From assembly GCA_022791475.1 (NCBI GenBank), contig JAAVZD010000017.1, positions 4,368 to 68,367 on the forward strand: a stretch of DNA of 64,000 bases. Reading direction: 5' to 3'. Shown here piece after piece: positions 26,055 to 35,189 of this stretch. The position numbers were made by a program, and so were the translations under genes. Origin of the DNA: Clostridia bacterium (lineage in GTDB: Bacteria > Bacillota_A > Clostridia > TANB77 > CAG-508). The notes under the pieces were generated by a model. The model searched no databases, was not told the origin of the DNA, and worked only from the letters and a program-made list of their open reading frames with translations. Position 1 is the stretch's first letter, and the number at the start of each line of letters is the position of its first letter.

Positions 26055-26426
26055 ATGTCAATAAATTTAACAATAGCTGTTGCAATAATATTCGTATTAA
26101 TGATGCTCTCAATAATAAATAAAGTAAGAAAAGGAAAATTACAGTTATCATATTCTGTTTTCTGGATTTTAAGTGGAATTACATTAATAATTATACTATT
26201 AATACCTAATTGTATATCAAATATAACAAACTTATTAGGTTTTGAAGTGGCCTCAAATATGATATTTTTTATAACTATAGTGATGGCATTTTATCTTATT
26301 TTACAATTAATGACAGAACTATCAAAAGAAGCAAAAAGAAATGTAAATTTAATACAAGAAATATCAATATTAAAGAAAAAAATGACAGATATAGAAAAAG
26401 AAATAAAAACAAATAAAAACAAATAA
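26055..26426 (+). CDS. DUF2304-family small membrane protein
   Basis: 123 aa with three hydrophobic helices (about 5-20, 32-52, 66-88) and a C-terminal charged coiled coil. The LQLSYSVFWILSGITLIIIL block is typical of DUF2304. The AGGAGGG ribosome-binding site lies in the end of the preceding GT2 gene, only one base separates them, and the two are surely co-translated. Confidence 0.85.
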   Translation: MSINLTIAVAIIFVLMMLSIINKVRKGKLQLSYSVFWILSGITLIIILLIPNCISNITNLLGFEVASNMIFFITIVMAFYLILQLMTELSKEAKRNVNLIQEISILKKKMTDIEKEIKTNKNK

Positions 26427-26456
26427 AACAATAATAATTTTAATAGGAGATAAACA

Positions 26457-27911
26457 ATGAATTTAATAGAAAAATTAGATAATATAACAAAGAAAGATAT
26501 ATTAGTAATAGGAGATATAATGTTAGATAGATATTACTTTGGTATATCAAAAAGAATATCACCAGAAGCTCCTGTACCAATACTTAAAAAGAGAGAAGAA
26601 AAAATGGTATTAGGAGGAGCAGCAAATGTAGCGATAAATATAGCAAAAGCTGGACAAAAAGTAACAGTATTAAGTGTAGTAGGAGAAGATATACAAGGAA
26701 ACAAATTAATTGATTTGTTACAAAAAAATAATATAAATACTTCTCTAATTATAAAAGATAAAGATAGGTGTACAAGTGTAAAAACTAGATTCATAGGTCA
26801 AAATAATATTCAAATGTTTAGATTTGATGAAGAAATAACAGAACCAATAGAACAAGAAACAAATAATAAGATATTAAATATGTTAGAAAAACATGTAACT
26901 GATTATGATATAATAGTAATATCAGATTATAATAAAGGTCTTTTAACAGTAGAAAATACAAAAAAGATGATAGAAATAGCGAATAAAAATAATGTTAAAA
27001 CATTAATAGATGTAAAAGAACCAAAATATGATAAGTATAAAAATGCATACCTTATAAAACCTAACTTAGACGAATTAAATCAAATAACAGGTATGAAAGT
27101 TGACTCAGAAGAGCAAATTTTAGAAGCAGCAAGAACTCTTTTACAAGAAGCTAATTGCAATTATGTACTTGCAACAAGAGGAAAAGATGGAATGATATTA
27201 GTATCAAAAGAAGATTACAAAATTATAAAATGTATGTCAAGAGAAGTATATGATGTAACAGGAGCAGGAGACACAGTAATTTCTTATTTAGCAACTTGTA
27301 TCGCAAATGAAATATCTTTACTAGATGCTATACAAATATCTAATTATGCAGCAGGTGTTGGAGTTTCAAAAATGGGAACATATGCAGTTTCAATTAATGA
27401 AATACAAGAATATATAGAAGAAGAAAATAATGTACAATTAAAAAATAAAATAGTAACAGCAGATAAATTAGTAGAAATATTAGAAAATAAGCAAAATAAG
27501 AAAGTAGTATTTACTAATGGATGCTTTGATATATTTCATGTAGGACATTCAAGATATTTAAGAGAAACGTCTAAATTAGGTGATATTTTAGTTGTTGGAC
27601 TTAATTCAGATAGTTCTGTAAAAAGACTAAAAGGAGAAAAAAGACCAATAGTAACACAAAACGAAAGAGCAGAGTTGCTAGCATCTTTAGAATTTGTATC
27701 ATATGTTGTTATATTTGAGGAAGATACACCATATAACCTAATATCTAAAATAAAACCAGATATTATAACAAAAGGTGGAGACTATAATCCAAATGATGTA
27801 GTAGGAAAAGATATTATAGAAAGTTATGGTGGAAAAGTAGTTATATGTCCATTAATTGAAGGAAAATCAACTACCAATATAATAGAAAAAATATTACAAG
27901 AAAATAAGTAA
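26457..27911 (+). CDS. hldE: Bifunctional heptose-7-phosphate kinase / heptose-1-phosphate adenylyltransferase
   Basis: 484 aa, full length and both domains. Residues 1-320 are a PfkB/ribokinase-type kinase (IGDIMLDRYYFG, LGGAANVAINIAKAG, DVTGAGDTVISYLA near 267-280). Residues 340-484 are a cytidylyltransferase-fold adenylyltransferase (FTNGCFDIFHVGHSRYL with the HxGH motif, and KGGDYNP). It phosphorylates D-glycero-D-manno-heptose 7-phosphate at C1 and, after GmhB, couples it to AMP to give ADP-heptose. ATP use rather than GTP is inferred from the HldE-type fusion, since HddA/HddC of the GDP route are separate proteins. No HldD epimerase is in the window. Confidence 0.95.
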   Translation: MNLIEKLDNITKKDILVIGDIMLDRYYFGISKRISPEAPVPILKKREEKMVLGGAANVAINIAKAGQKVTVLSVVGEDIQGNKLIDLLQKNNINTSLIIKDKDRCTSVKTRFIGQNNIQMFRFDEEITEPIEQETNNKILNMLEKHVTDYDIIVISDYNKGLLTVENTKKMIEIANKNNVKTLIDVKEPKYDKYKNAYLIKPNLDELNQITGMKVDSEEQILEAARTLLQEANCNYVLATRGKDGMILVSKEDYKIIKCMSREVYDVTGAGDTVISYLATCIANEISLLDAIQISNYAAGVGVSKMGTYAVSINEIQEYIEEENNVQLKNKIVTADKLVEILENKQNKKVVFTNGCFDIFHVGHSRYLRETSKLGDILVVGLNSDSSVKRLKGEKRPIVTQNERAELLASLEFVSYVVIFEEDTPYNLISKIKPDIITKGGDYNPNDVVGKDIIESYGGKVVICPLIEGKSTTNIIEKILQENK

Positions 27912-27929
27912 AATAAGAGGTATAAAAAA

Positions 27930-28451
27930 GTGAATAAAGTAGTTTTCTTAGATAGAGATGGAACTATAAATGAAGATTATGGATATGTATTTGAAATAGA
28001 AAAATTTAAGTTTATAAAAGGTGTAATTGAAGGACTTAAAATATTAAGAGATTTAGGATATAAATTAATTGTTATAACCAATCAATCAGGAATAGCGAGA
28101 GGCTATTATACTAAAGAAGATGCAATAAAGATATTTGAATATATGAAAAATGAACTTTTAAAAGAAAATATAATAATAGAAAAAGTATATTATTGTCCTC
28201 ATATAGGAGATAATTGTAATTGTAGAAAACCTAAACTAGAATTATTCTATAAAGCACAAAAAGAATTTGATATAGATTTTAAAGAAAGTTACGCAATTGG
28301 AGATAAAGTAAGAGATTTAGCTATTTGTGAAAAAGAAAATGTAAAGGGATTTTTACTTAACAATAAAGAAAAAATAGAAAATGAAAATATAAAAAGAAGT
28401 AAAAATTTATTAGAAGCAGCAAAATATATACAAAAAAATCAAAAAATATAA
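27930..28451 (+). CDS. gmhB: D,D-heptose 1,7-bisphosphate phosphatase
   Basis: 173 aa, a HAD phosphatase of the GmhB type. FLDRDGTINEDYGYV (about 6-20) supplies the nucleophile Asp, ITNQSGIARGYY is the second motif, and CPHIGDNCNCRKP (about 90-102) is the zinc-binding Cys/His loop that marks GmhB and histidinol-phosphate phosphatases. Placed between HldE and a GT9 transferase, it removes the C7 phosphate in heptose activation. The start is GTG. Confidence 0.93.
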   Translation: MNKVVFLDRDGTINEDYGYVFEIEKFKFIKGVIEGLKILRDLGYKLIVITNQSGIARGYYTKEDAIKIFEYMKNELLKENIIIEKVYYCPHIGDNCNCRKPKLELFYKAQKEFDIDFKESYAIGDKVRDLAICEKENVKGFLLNNKEKIENENIKRSKNLLEAAKYIQKNQKI

Positions 28452-28470
28452 ATATGAAATGGGGGAATAT

Positions 28471-29676
28471 ATGAATAAAAATGAACATGAGAAATTAGAA
28501 AAACTTAGAATAAGACTGATGCAATTTAAAATATTAAATATTTTCAAATATTTATATTATTATTTTGATAAATTTATATTACTTTTTATAAAAAAGAATA
28601 ATGTTAATAAAGATGAAAAAAAGAAAATATTGATAATTGCAAATTTAGGATTGGGTGATGCAATAAATTTTTTATCTGTATCAGGTAAATATAGAGAGTC
28701 ATTTCCAAAAAACAAATATGAAATAACGTTAATTGTTCCTAAAGGAATAGATCAACTTTTAAAGCAAGAATGTGATTTTGATATTATAATAGGCAAAAAT
28801 ACAAATGAAGCAATATTTAATATAAAAAAGAGAATAGAAATATTTAAGTTAGTTAATAGTCAGAATTATGATATACTAATTGATCAAATGGGAGCTACAG
28901 GAGCAGCAATGAATGTATATATATCTAATGCGACTAATGCAAAAAGAAAAATAACTATAGTAAACAAAGTAACATCAAAATGTCCACAGTTTCTAAGAAA
29001 AGTAGCATATACAGATATTTTATATATAAAAGATAAAAAAATAACTAATATAGAATATTATAATAAATTAGCAAATTATATATGCAAAATAGAAGAGGAT
29101 GAAATTAAATTTCATAAAACAAAGCAATATGAAATAAATATAGAACTTCCTAAAGAATATTATATAGTATTTCCAAGTGCAAGTGCAAATGTAAAAAAGT
29201 GGGAATATGATAAATATGCACAAATAATAAATAAAATATATAATAAAACTAAATTACCAGTAGTATTTTGTGGAACAAAAATAGATGAAGAAAGTGTAAA
29301 TGAAGTAATAAATAGAATAGATGTACCATACTACAATATAATAGGTAAGACAACAATGCTAGAATTTATACAAATTATAAAACAAGCAAAATTTGTTATT
29401 ACAAATGATACAGGAGCATACCATATAGCTGTTAATGAAGAAGTTCCAGTAGCTATAATAGTAGGTGGATATACATATGATGGCTTTGTAACATATAATT
29501 TTAAGAACAATAATTATAAAAAACCATATATAATAACAAATAAAAAAGATTGTTTTAATTGCTTTTCAAATTGTAAATATTTAAAAAATGGAGTAAAAAA
29601 ATATCCATGTTTAAGTGATATTACAGTAGAATATTCTTGGAATATAATTGAAAAGATGATTGATGATATTAAATAA
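28471..29676 (+). CDS. GT9 heptosyltransferase-like protein
   Basis: About 401 aa. I prefer the ATG at 28471, close after GGGGGA, over 28459. The GT9 signs are a Rossmann start ILIIANLGLGDAINFLSV, FPSASANVKKWEYDKYAQII (the lysine-bearing donor loop), VVFCGTK, TNDTGAYHIAV and a C-terminal Cys set CFNC..C...PCL. GT9 enzymes move heptose from ADP-heptose in Gram-negative lipopolysaccharide; here the neighbours supply ADP-heptose, so the same donor is likely. It is paralogous to the 31740 gene. Confidence 0.88.
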   Translation: MNKNEHEKLEKLRIRLMQFKILNIFKYLYYYFDKFILLFIKKNNVNKDEKKKILIIANLGLGDAINFLSVSGKYRESFPKNKYEITLIVPKGIDQLLKQECDFDIIIGKNTNEAIFNIKKRIEIFKLVNSQNYDILIDQMGATGAAMNVYISNATNAKRKITIVNKVTSKCPQFLRKVAYTDILYIKDKKITNIEYYNKLANYICKIEEDEIKFHKTKQYEINIELPKEYYIVFPSASANVKKWEYDKYAQIINKIYNKTKLPVVFCGTKIDEESVNEVINRIDVPYYNIIGKTTMLEFIQIIKQAKFVITNDTGAYHIAVNEEVPVAIIVGGYTYDGFVTYNFKNNNYKKPYIITNKKDCFNCFSNCKYLKNGVKKYPCLSDITVEYSWNIIEKMIDDIK

Positions 29677-29720
29677 GAGCATAAAAAAGATAAAAAGTTT
29701 TAATAAATAAGGATGGAATT

Positions 29721-31169
29721 ATGGAAGAAGATAGAAGAGAAGATGGAAATAAAACAATAACTTCAATTATTACATATACAATTGCTAATATATTTTCAAT
29801 AATTGTTTCATTTATTTCACTGCCAATATTGACTAATATAATGTCTTCGGCAGATTTAGGTATAGCAACAACATTTTACACATTAAAAAATATAGTGTCA
29901 ATTATATGTCTTCTAGCAATAAGTTATTCGATAGATAGTATAATGGTAAATACAGTAAAAAAAGAAGATGAAAATATACAATTATCATCATTACTAATAT
30001 TTTCAAGTATTTTTGCTATTCTAGTTTTCATAGTATATTTGGTATTTAGAAATTGGATAAACAACATATTAGGTTTTAATACACCAATGATGCTCCTTAT
30101 GTTTGCAATGATAATAATAATAAACGCATCTACAATATATATTACATATTGTAATTATAAAAATAAATATAAAATAACATTTATATATAATATATTAGCA
30201 TCACCAGTAGCACAAATAGTATCTTTGCTTTTAGTATATTTAATAAGTAGCAATAAATATATTGGAAGAATTATAGGTGTAGATATATTTAATATAATAG
30301 CTGGAGTTATATTTGCCATAGTAATACTTTACAAAGGAAAATTTACTGTAAAGAAAGATTATGTGTCAAGAGCAGTAGCTATAAGTATACCATTAATTCC
30401 ACATTTATTATCTCAAATATTATTAGCTAATAGTGATTTAATAATGATAAAAAATATAATTGGAGAATCAGAAGCTGGAATATATAGTATGGCATATACA
30501 ATATCTAATGTTTTATATACAGTTTTATTACAATTATTTAAACCATGGTCACCGTGGATATATAGAAGATTAAAAAATAATGAAATAGATACAATAAAGA
30601 AAAACTCTTCAATAATGGTAACAATAACAGCTTTTTTAACAATAGGTTTATTCACAGTCGCGCCAGATGCAATAAGAATATTTTTAAACAAAGAATATTT
30701 ACCAGCAATGAACATTATAGCTCCTATATGTACAGGAATATTTTTTCAAATAATGTATATTTTCTTTTATGATATAGAGTATTATAATAAAAAAACAAAA
30801 TATATTGCAACATTTTCGATAATAGCAGCAATTATAAATATTGTTTTAAATTATATATTTATAAATTTATTTGGGTATTATGCAGCAGCATATACAACAT
30901 TAATTAGTTATTTAATATTAAGTATACTACATTATTTTGGAATGAAAAAATCAGAAAAAATGGAAATATATGATATAAAACAATTTGCAGTACAATCAAT
31001 AGTTATACTTATATTATCAATATTAAGTACGAAATATATTAGTAATTATATAATACGTTATCTATTACTAATAATATATACAATATATATTATATTAAAA
31101 TATAAAAAAGATATAAAAGATATAGTAATAAAAACACTTGAAAATAAGGGGATATTAAAAAATGAATAA
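29721..31169 (+). CDS. Wzx-type oligosaccharide flippase
   Basis: 482 aa with about 14 membrane helices and a MOP/MVF-superfamily N-terminus ([20 protein letters not shown], then [16 protein letters not shown]). [20 protein letters not shown] begins the second half. It would flip undecaprenyl-linked repeat units. Its presence beside an ABC exporter in the same operon is notable. Its last 8 bases overlap gmhA. Confidence 0.9.
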   Translation: MEEDRREDGNKTITSIITYTIANIFSIIVSFISLPILTNIMSSADLGIATTFYTLKNIVSIICLLAISYSIDSIMVNTVKKEDENIQLSSLLIFSSIFAILVFIVYLVFRNWINNILGFNTPMMLLMFAMIIIINASTIYITYCNYKNKYKITFIYNILASPVAQIVSLLLVYLISSNKYIGRIIGVDIFNIIAGVIFAIVILYKGKFTVKKDYVSRAVAISIPLIPHLLSQILLANSDLIMIKNIIGESEAGIYSMAYTISNVLYTVLLQLFKPWSPWIYRRLKNNEIDTIKKNSSIMVTITAFLTIGLFTVAPDAIRIFLNKEYLPAMNIIAPICTGIFFQIMYIFFYDIEYYNKKTKYIATFSIIAAIINIVLNYIFINLFGYYAAAYTTLISYLILSILHYFGMKKSEKMEIYDIKQFAVQSIVILILSILSTKYISNYIIRYLLLIIYTIYIILKYKKDIKDIVIKTLENKGILKNE

Positions 31170-31737
31170 GATAATAGAAAATGTTATAGAAGAACAAATA
31201 GAAAATTTAAAAAAATTAAAAGAAAGTAACTATAGTAAAAAAATAGTAGATATATCAAAAACAATAGTAGAATGTCTAAAATCTGGAAACAAAATATTAA
31301 TAGCAGGAAATGGAGGCTCAGCATCAGATGCACAGCATTTTGCAGGAGAAATAGTAGGAAGATTTTTATTAGAGAGAAGAGGACTAGCTTGTGTGTGTTT
31401 AAATACAGATACTTCTGTTATGACTTGTATTGCAAATGACTATAGCTATGATGATATATTCTCTAGACAAATAGAAGCAATAGGAAAAAAAGGAGATATA
31501 TTTATAGGAATATCTACAAGCGGAAATTCTAAAAATGTAATAAAAGCTGTAGAAAAATCAAAAAAAATGGGAATTACAACAATAGGCTTTTTAGGAAAAG
31601 ATGGTGGAAAGTTAAAAAACATAGTAGATGATGCTTTAATAATACCATATAAATCTACAGCGAGAGTTCAAGAACATCACATAATGTCTATACACTTAAT
31701 TTGTGAAATTGTAGAAAAGGAAATGGTTGGTGAGTAA
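31162..31737 (+). CDS. gmhA: Sedoheptulose 7-phosphate isomerase
   Basis: 191 aa, one SIS domain, normal length. [20 protein letters not shown] (about 50-69), [13 protein letters not shown] near 118 and [14 protein letters not shown] near 170-183 are the GmhA active-site blocks (metal and phosphate ligands). It converts sedoheptulose 7-phosphate to D-glycero-D-manno-heptose 7-phosphate, the first step toward ADP-heptose, and so feeds HldE. Confidence 0.96.
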   Translation: MNKIIENVIEEQIENLKKLKESNYSKKIVDISKTIVECLKSGNKILIAGNGGSASDAQHFAGEIVGRFLLERRGLACVCLNTDTSVMTCIANDYSYDDIFSRQIEAIGKKGDIFIGISTSGNSKNVIKAVEKSKKMGITTIGFLGKDGGKLKNIVDDALIIPYKSTARVQEHHIMSIHLICEIVEKEMVGE

Positions 31738-31739
31738 AG

Positions 31740-32954
31740 TTGAATAGTAAAAGTTATATTTCAAATTTTTTTATAATTATAAATAATATATTACAAAAAA
31801 ACACATTAATAAGAAAAATAAAACAGATAATGTATTTCATAGATTGGATATTATTATTTTTTATTAAAAAACCAAGAAAAAAAGAAAGCAGTAAGAAAAA
31901 AGTTTTGATTATTTACAATTTAGCTTTAGGTGACACAGTAGTGTTTTCATGTGCATTAAAGAATATAAGAAAAATGTATCCAAAAGAAGAATATGAAGTT
32001 ATAATAGCTTGTCAAAAAGGACTAAATAAAATATATGAAAAATTAGAAATATTTGATAAAGTAATACCTTTAGATTTTATGAAAGCAGCAGTAAATTTAA
32101 AAGAAAGATATTTATTATTTAAGAAATTAAGAGAAGAATATTATGATATTATAATAGACCCAATAGGACCAGAAGAATGTACAACAAATGTACTTATAAC
32201 AAGAGGAGTAGTTGGAAAAGAAAAAATATCTGTTATAAATATAGATAGAAAAATATATTGTCCTAAATTTATGTATAAAAAAATATATGATAAAATTATA
32301 GAAATACATAATGAAAAAATAACTCTAATAGAACATTATTATGAGTTCTTTAATAAACTTACAAATAATAAATTTAATATATCATTTATAGATTTACCAT
32401 CAAAAGAAGTAGAAATGGATATACCAAAAGAATATTTTATAATATATCCAAGTGCAAGTTCAAAACTGAAGAAATGGCCAATAGATAGATTTGCAAAAAT
32501 AGCACAAAAAATAGTAGATAAAACAGGACTACCATTAATTTTGTGTGGTACAAAAGTAGATAAAGAAGATAATGATAAGTTAAAACAACTAGTACCAGGA
32601 ATAGAAATATTAGATTTTACAGATAAAACACAAATATTAGAATTTATAGGAATAATAAAAAATGCTAAATTTGTTATAACAAATGATACAGGAATTTATC
32701 ATATTAGTGTTATATCACAAGTACCAGTAACTATTGTAGCAGGCGGTTATACCTATAATAGATATATGAAATATGAATTCGAAAATAATTACAAGAAACC
32801 ATATGTTGTAATAGAAAAGCAACAATGTTTCAATTGTGAAAATAGGTGTAAATATACTAAAGAAATGAATGCAATATGGCCTTGTTTAGATAAAATAACT
32901 GTTGACCAAGCATGGAAAGTAATAGAAAACATGATAGATAATGAATATAAATAA
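31740..32954 (+). CDS. GT9 heptosyltransferase-like protein, second copy
   Basis: 404 aa, TTG start two bases after gmhA, with GGTGAG upstream. It has the same blocks as the 28471 paralogue: VLIIYNLALGDTVVFSCALK, YPSASSKLKKWPIDRFAKIA, LILCGTK, TNDTGIYHISV and the Cys set CFNCENRC...WPCL. Two paralogues imply either two successive heptoses or different acceptors. Confidence 0.88.
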   Translation: MNSKSYISNFFIIINNILQKNTLIRKIKQIMYFIDWILLFFIKKPRKKESSKKKVLIIYNLALGDTVVFSCALKNIRKMYPKEEYEVIIACQKGLNKIYEKLEIFDKVIPLDFMKAAVNLKERYLLFKKLREEYYDIIIDPIGPEECTTNVLITRGVVGKEKISVINIDRKIYCPKFMYKKIYDKIIEIHNEKITLIEHYYEFFNKLTNNKFNISFIDLPSKEVEMDIPKEYFIIYPSASSKLKKWPIDRFAKIAQKIVDKTGLPLILCGTKVDKEDNDKLKQLVPGIEILDFTDKTQILEFIGIIKNAKFVITNDTGIYHISVISQVPVTIVAGGYTYNRYMKYEFENNYKKPYVVIEKQQCFNCENRCKYTKEMNAIWPCLDKITVDQAWKVIENMIDNEYK

Positions 32955-32969
32955 AAAGGAAAATATAAA

Positions 32970-33728
32970 ATGAAAATATCAATAATAACTGTAACATATA
33001 ATTCATCAAAAACATTGAAAGATACTTTAGAATCGGTGTTAAAACAAACATACAAAAATTATGAACACATTATAGTAGATGGGTTATCAAAAGATAATAC
33101 AATGCAAATTGTAAAAGAATATGAAGAAAAATATAATGGAAAATTAATATATATTAGTGAAAAAGATTCAGGATTATATGATGCAATGAATAAAGGAATA
33201 AAAATGGCAACAGGAGATATAATTGGAATACTAAATTCAGATGATGTATATGCTCATGAAAACGTATTACAAGAAATAGTAGAAAAGTTTAAAAAAACAA
33301 ATTGTGATGGAACATATGCTAAGCTAATATTTATGGATGAAGAAACAATGAGTAAACCACAGAGAATATGGAATTCACCCAAAGGAAAATTAGAAAATGG
33401 TTGGCATCCAGCACATCCTACATTATATTTGAAAAAATCAGTATATGATAAAGTAGGACTTTTTAACTTAAATTACAAAATAGCAGCAGATTATGATTTT
33501 ATGATAAGAGTAATGAAAAATAGTAAAGTAAAATTAGAGTATATAAATGACTATATTATATATATGAGAACAGGAGGGACTAGTACAGCAGGATTAAAAG
33601 GATATATAAAAAATTTAAAAGAAGCAAATGAAGTTCTAAAAAACAACAATATAAAATATCCACATATTGTGAATGTTAAAAGAATAATAAAGACTATAAA
33701 AGAAATGGTAATATCTAAAAAACAATAA
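32970..33728 (+). CDS. GT2 glycosyltransferase, last gene of the glycan operon
   Basis: 252 aa, single GT2 domain: ISIITVTYNSSKTLKDTLES, HIIVDGLSKDNT, SEKDSGLYDAMNKG and GILNSDDVY (DXD-type, about 89-97), then WHPAHPTLYLKK. This is the WcaA/colanic-acid-like GT2 subfamily. The AT-only hairpin at its stop codon may end the operon. Confidence 0.9.
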   Translation: MKISIITVTYNSSKTLKDTLESVLKQTYKNYEHIIVDGLSKDNTMQIVKEYEEKYNGKLIYISEKDSGLYDAMNKGIKMATGDIIGILNSDDVYAHENVLQEIVEKFKKTNCDGTYAKLIFMDEETMSKPQRIWNSPKGKLENGWHPAHPTLYLKKSVYDKVGLFNLNYKIAADYDFMIRVMKNSKVKLEYINDYIIYMRTGGTSTAGLKGYIKNLKEANEVLKNNNIKYPHIVNVKRIIKTIKEMVISKKQ

Positions 33729-33746
33729 TAAAATATTGTTTTTTAG
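33715..33746 (+). terminator. AT-rich hairpin at the end of the glycan operon
   Basis: CTAAAAAACAATA and TATTGTTTTTTAG pair perfectly (13 bp, 6-base loop), covering the stop codon. Only three G-C pairs at most, so it would be a weak terminator. Confidence 0.5.
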
Positions 33747-33811
33747 ATTATTTTAATATATAATAATAAAGTAACCATAAACAGTATTATTTAAGCAGAA
33801 AGCGAGGTACT

Positions 33812-34687
33812 ATGCACATGAAAATCGTAATAACAGGAGCAAATGGAATGCTTGCAAAATCAGTAATAAAAAGGTTTGAAAAAGAAGAGTTGATTTTAAC
33901 AGATGTTAAAGAGTTAGACATTACAGATTCAGAAGCAGTAGAAACATTTATTAGAAATAATAAACCAGATGTAATCATCAACTGTGCTGCATACACAGCA
34001 GTAGATAAAGCAGAAGAAGCTTTAGAAATTGCAAGAAAAATAAATGCAGATGGGCCTAAGAATTTAGCTATTGCAGCTAAAAATAATAACTGTATACTTG
34101 TACACATTAGTACAGACTATGTGTTTGGTGGTAACTTACCGCTAAATGAAGTATATAGTGAAGAAGACCCAAAAGCTCCTGAAACAGTATATGGAGTTAC
34201 AAAATTAGAAGGCGAAAAAAACATAGAAGAAAATACGAAAGAATATTACATCTTTAGAACAGCATGGCTTTATGGAGATGGAAACAACTTTGTAAGAACT
34301 ATGTCAAAAGTAGCTTTAGGAAAAAAAGATTTTCCAAAAGAAGAAAGATTTGTAACAGTAGTAGCAGACCAACACGGAAGCCCAACATATGCAGTAGATT
34401 TAGCTGAGTATATTTATGAAGCTTTAGAAAAAGAAATACCATATGGAATATATCATGCAACAAATGGAGGATTTACAACATGGTATGAATTTACTAAGGA
34501 AATATATAAGATACTTGGTATAGAATGTGAAGTAAGGCCAGTAACAACTAAAGAATTTCCAAGGCCTGCCAAAAGGCCAACAAATTCTAAGTTAAGCAAA
34601 GAAAAGCTTAAAAAAACAGGAATAAATATTCTTAGATGGCAAGATGCTCTAAAGAGATATCTTGAATCAGATATATTTGGAGTATAA
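33812..34687 (+). CDS. rmlD: dTDP-4-dehydrorhamnose reductase
   Basis: 291 aa, an extended short-chain dehydrogenase. It has the NAD(P) motif ITGANGMLA, the CAAYTAVDKAE block, STDYVFGG, and the catalytic Tyr/Lys in VYGVTKLEGE (about 126-131). HGSPTYAVDLA and RPTNSKLSKEKLKKTG are RmlD-specific. It makes dTDP-L-rhamnose, a likely building block for the glycan operon just upstream. RmlA, RmlB and RmlC are not in the window. GCGAGG precedes ATG-CAC-ATG; the start could be 33812 or 33818. A clear terminator follows, so it is its own unit or the last gene of the operon. Confidence 0.95.
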   Translation: MHMKIVITGANGMLAKSVIKRFEKEELILTDVKELDITDSEAVETFIRNNKPDVIINCAAYTAVDKAEEALEIARKINADGPKNLAIAAKNNNCILVHISTDYVFGGNLPLNEVYSEEDPKAPETVYGVTKLEGEKNIEENTKEYYIFRTAWLYGDGNNFVRTMSKVALGKKDFPKEERFVTVVADQHGSPTYAVDLAEYIYEALEKEIPYGIYHATNGGFTTWYEFTKEIYKILGIECEVRPVTTKEFPRPAKRPTNSKLSKEKLKKTGINILRWQDALKRYLESDIFGV

Positions 34688-34700
34688 TTATAATAAATAG

Positions 34701-34735
34701 AGCAGGATAAAAAACTATCCTGCTTTATTTAATTT
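34701..34735 (+). terminator. Rho-independent terminator of rmlD
   Basis: AGCAGGATA and TATCCTGCT, 6-base loop, followed by TTATTTAATTTT. Confidence 0.85.
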
Positions 34736-34739
34736 TAAA

Positions 34740-34778
34740 AAAATACCCTTAGACTAAATATAGTCAAAGGGTATTTTT
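34740..34778. terminator. Terminator of the small minus-strand gene (stem readable both ways)
   Basis: AAAATACCCTT (34740-34750) pairs with AAGGGTATTTT (34767-34777), with an inner GACT/AGTC pair. T-runs on either strand would let it stop both convergent transcripts. Confidence 0.8.
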
Positions 34779-34780
34779 GT

Positions 34781-34969
34781 TTAAATACAAATATCAATGT
34801 GACCTGCAAAATTTGCTTTAGTTCCCGCACCACTGTTAAACCTCTTCCCAGTGTGGACAGCGCTGGTAGCTTCCACTTTTCTTGTTTTTGTAGAAAGGTT
34901 AACTTTTTGCACATTAGGAACTCTATTCAAATAAGTTGCAGCTACATCATAAAAATTAGTATTAATCAT
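34781..34969 (-). CDS. Small protein, function unknown
   Basis: 62 aa, soluble, Asn/Val/Thr-rich, ending GHIDICI; no motif is recognised. It is supported as a real gene by AAGGAGG seven bases before the ATG, a TTGTAT-17-TATAAT promoter and a terminator directly after the stop. It sits opposite the flow of the surrounding genes. Confidence 0.7.
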   Translation of the reverse strand: MINTNFYDVAATYLNRVPNVQKVNLSTKTRKVEATSAVHTGKRFNSGAGTKANFAGHIDICI

Positions 34970-35013
34970 AAGAAACCTCCTTATGAAACAAAGGTCAACA
35001 AGTATCTAAATAT

Positions 35014-35042
35014 ATTATAACACAAATGTTCTAAAAATACAA
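35014..35042 (-). promoter_or_regulatory. Promoter of the 62-aa gene
   Basis: Minus strand: TTGTAT (35037-35042), 17 bases, TATAAT (35014-35019). Confidence 0.7.
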
Positions 35043-35097
35043 ATAAAGCTTGCAATAAAGCTAATAAATATATATAATAGAGTAAATAGAAAAGTGT

Positions 35098-35138
35098 TAA
35101 AGTAGCCACCTTTTATATTAGCACAAAAGGTTACTCTA
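35098..35138 (+). promoter_or_regulatory. Stem-loop upstream of the GtrB-like gene
   Basis: AGTAgCCacCTTTT and AAAAGGttACT can fold with a loop of about 10 bases. No T-run follows, so it is not a terminator; it may be a leader element or an operator. The function is unknown. Confidence 0.35.
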
Positions 35139-35189
35139 TATATAAGGAATATGGCTATTCTGATTTTAACAATAAAAAGGAGAAAAAAT

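Noticed and set aside
6630..33728. Wall teichoic acid operon
   Set aside because: No TagB/TagF-type glycerophosphotransferases or TagO are present; the Wzt C-terminal domain and heptose genes point to another polymer.
34799..35020. 73-aa plus-strand frame over the 62-aa gene
   Set aside because: The minus-strand gene has promoter, ribosome-binding site and terminator; the plus frame has none.
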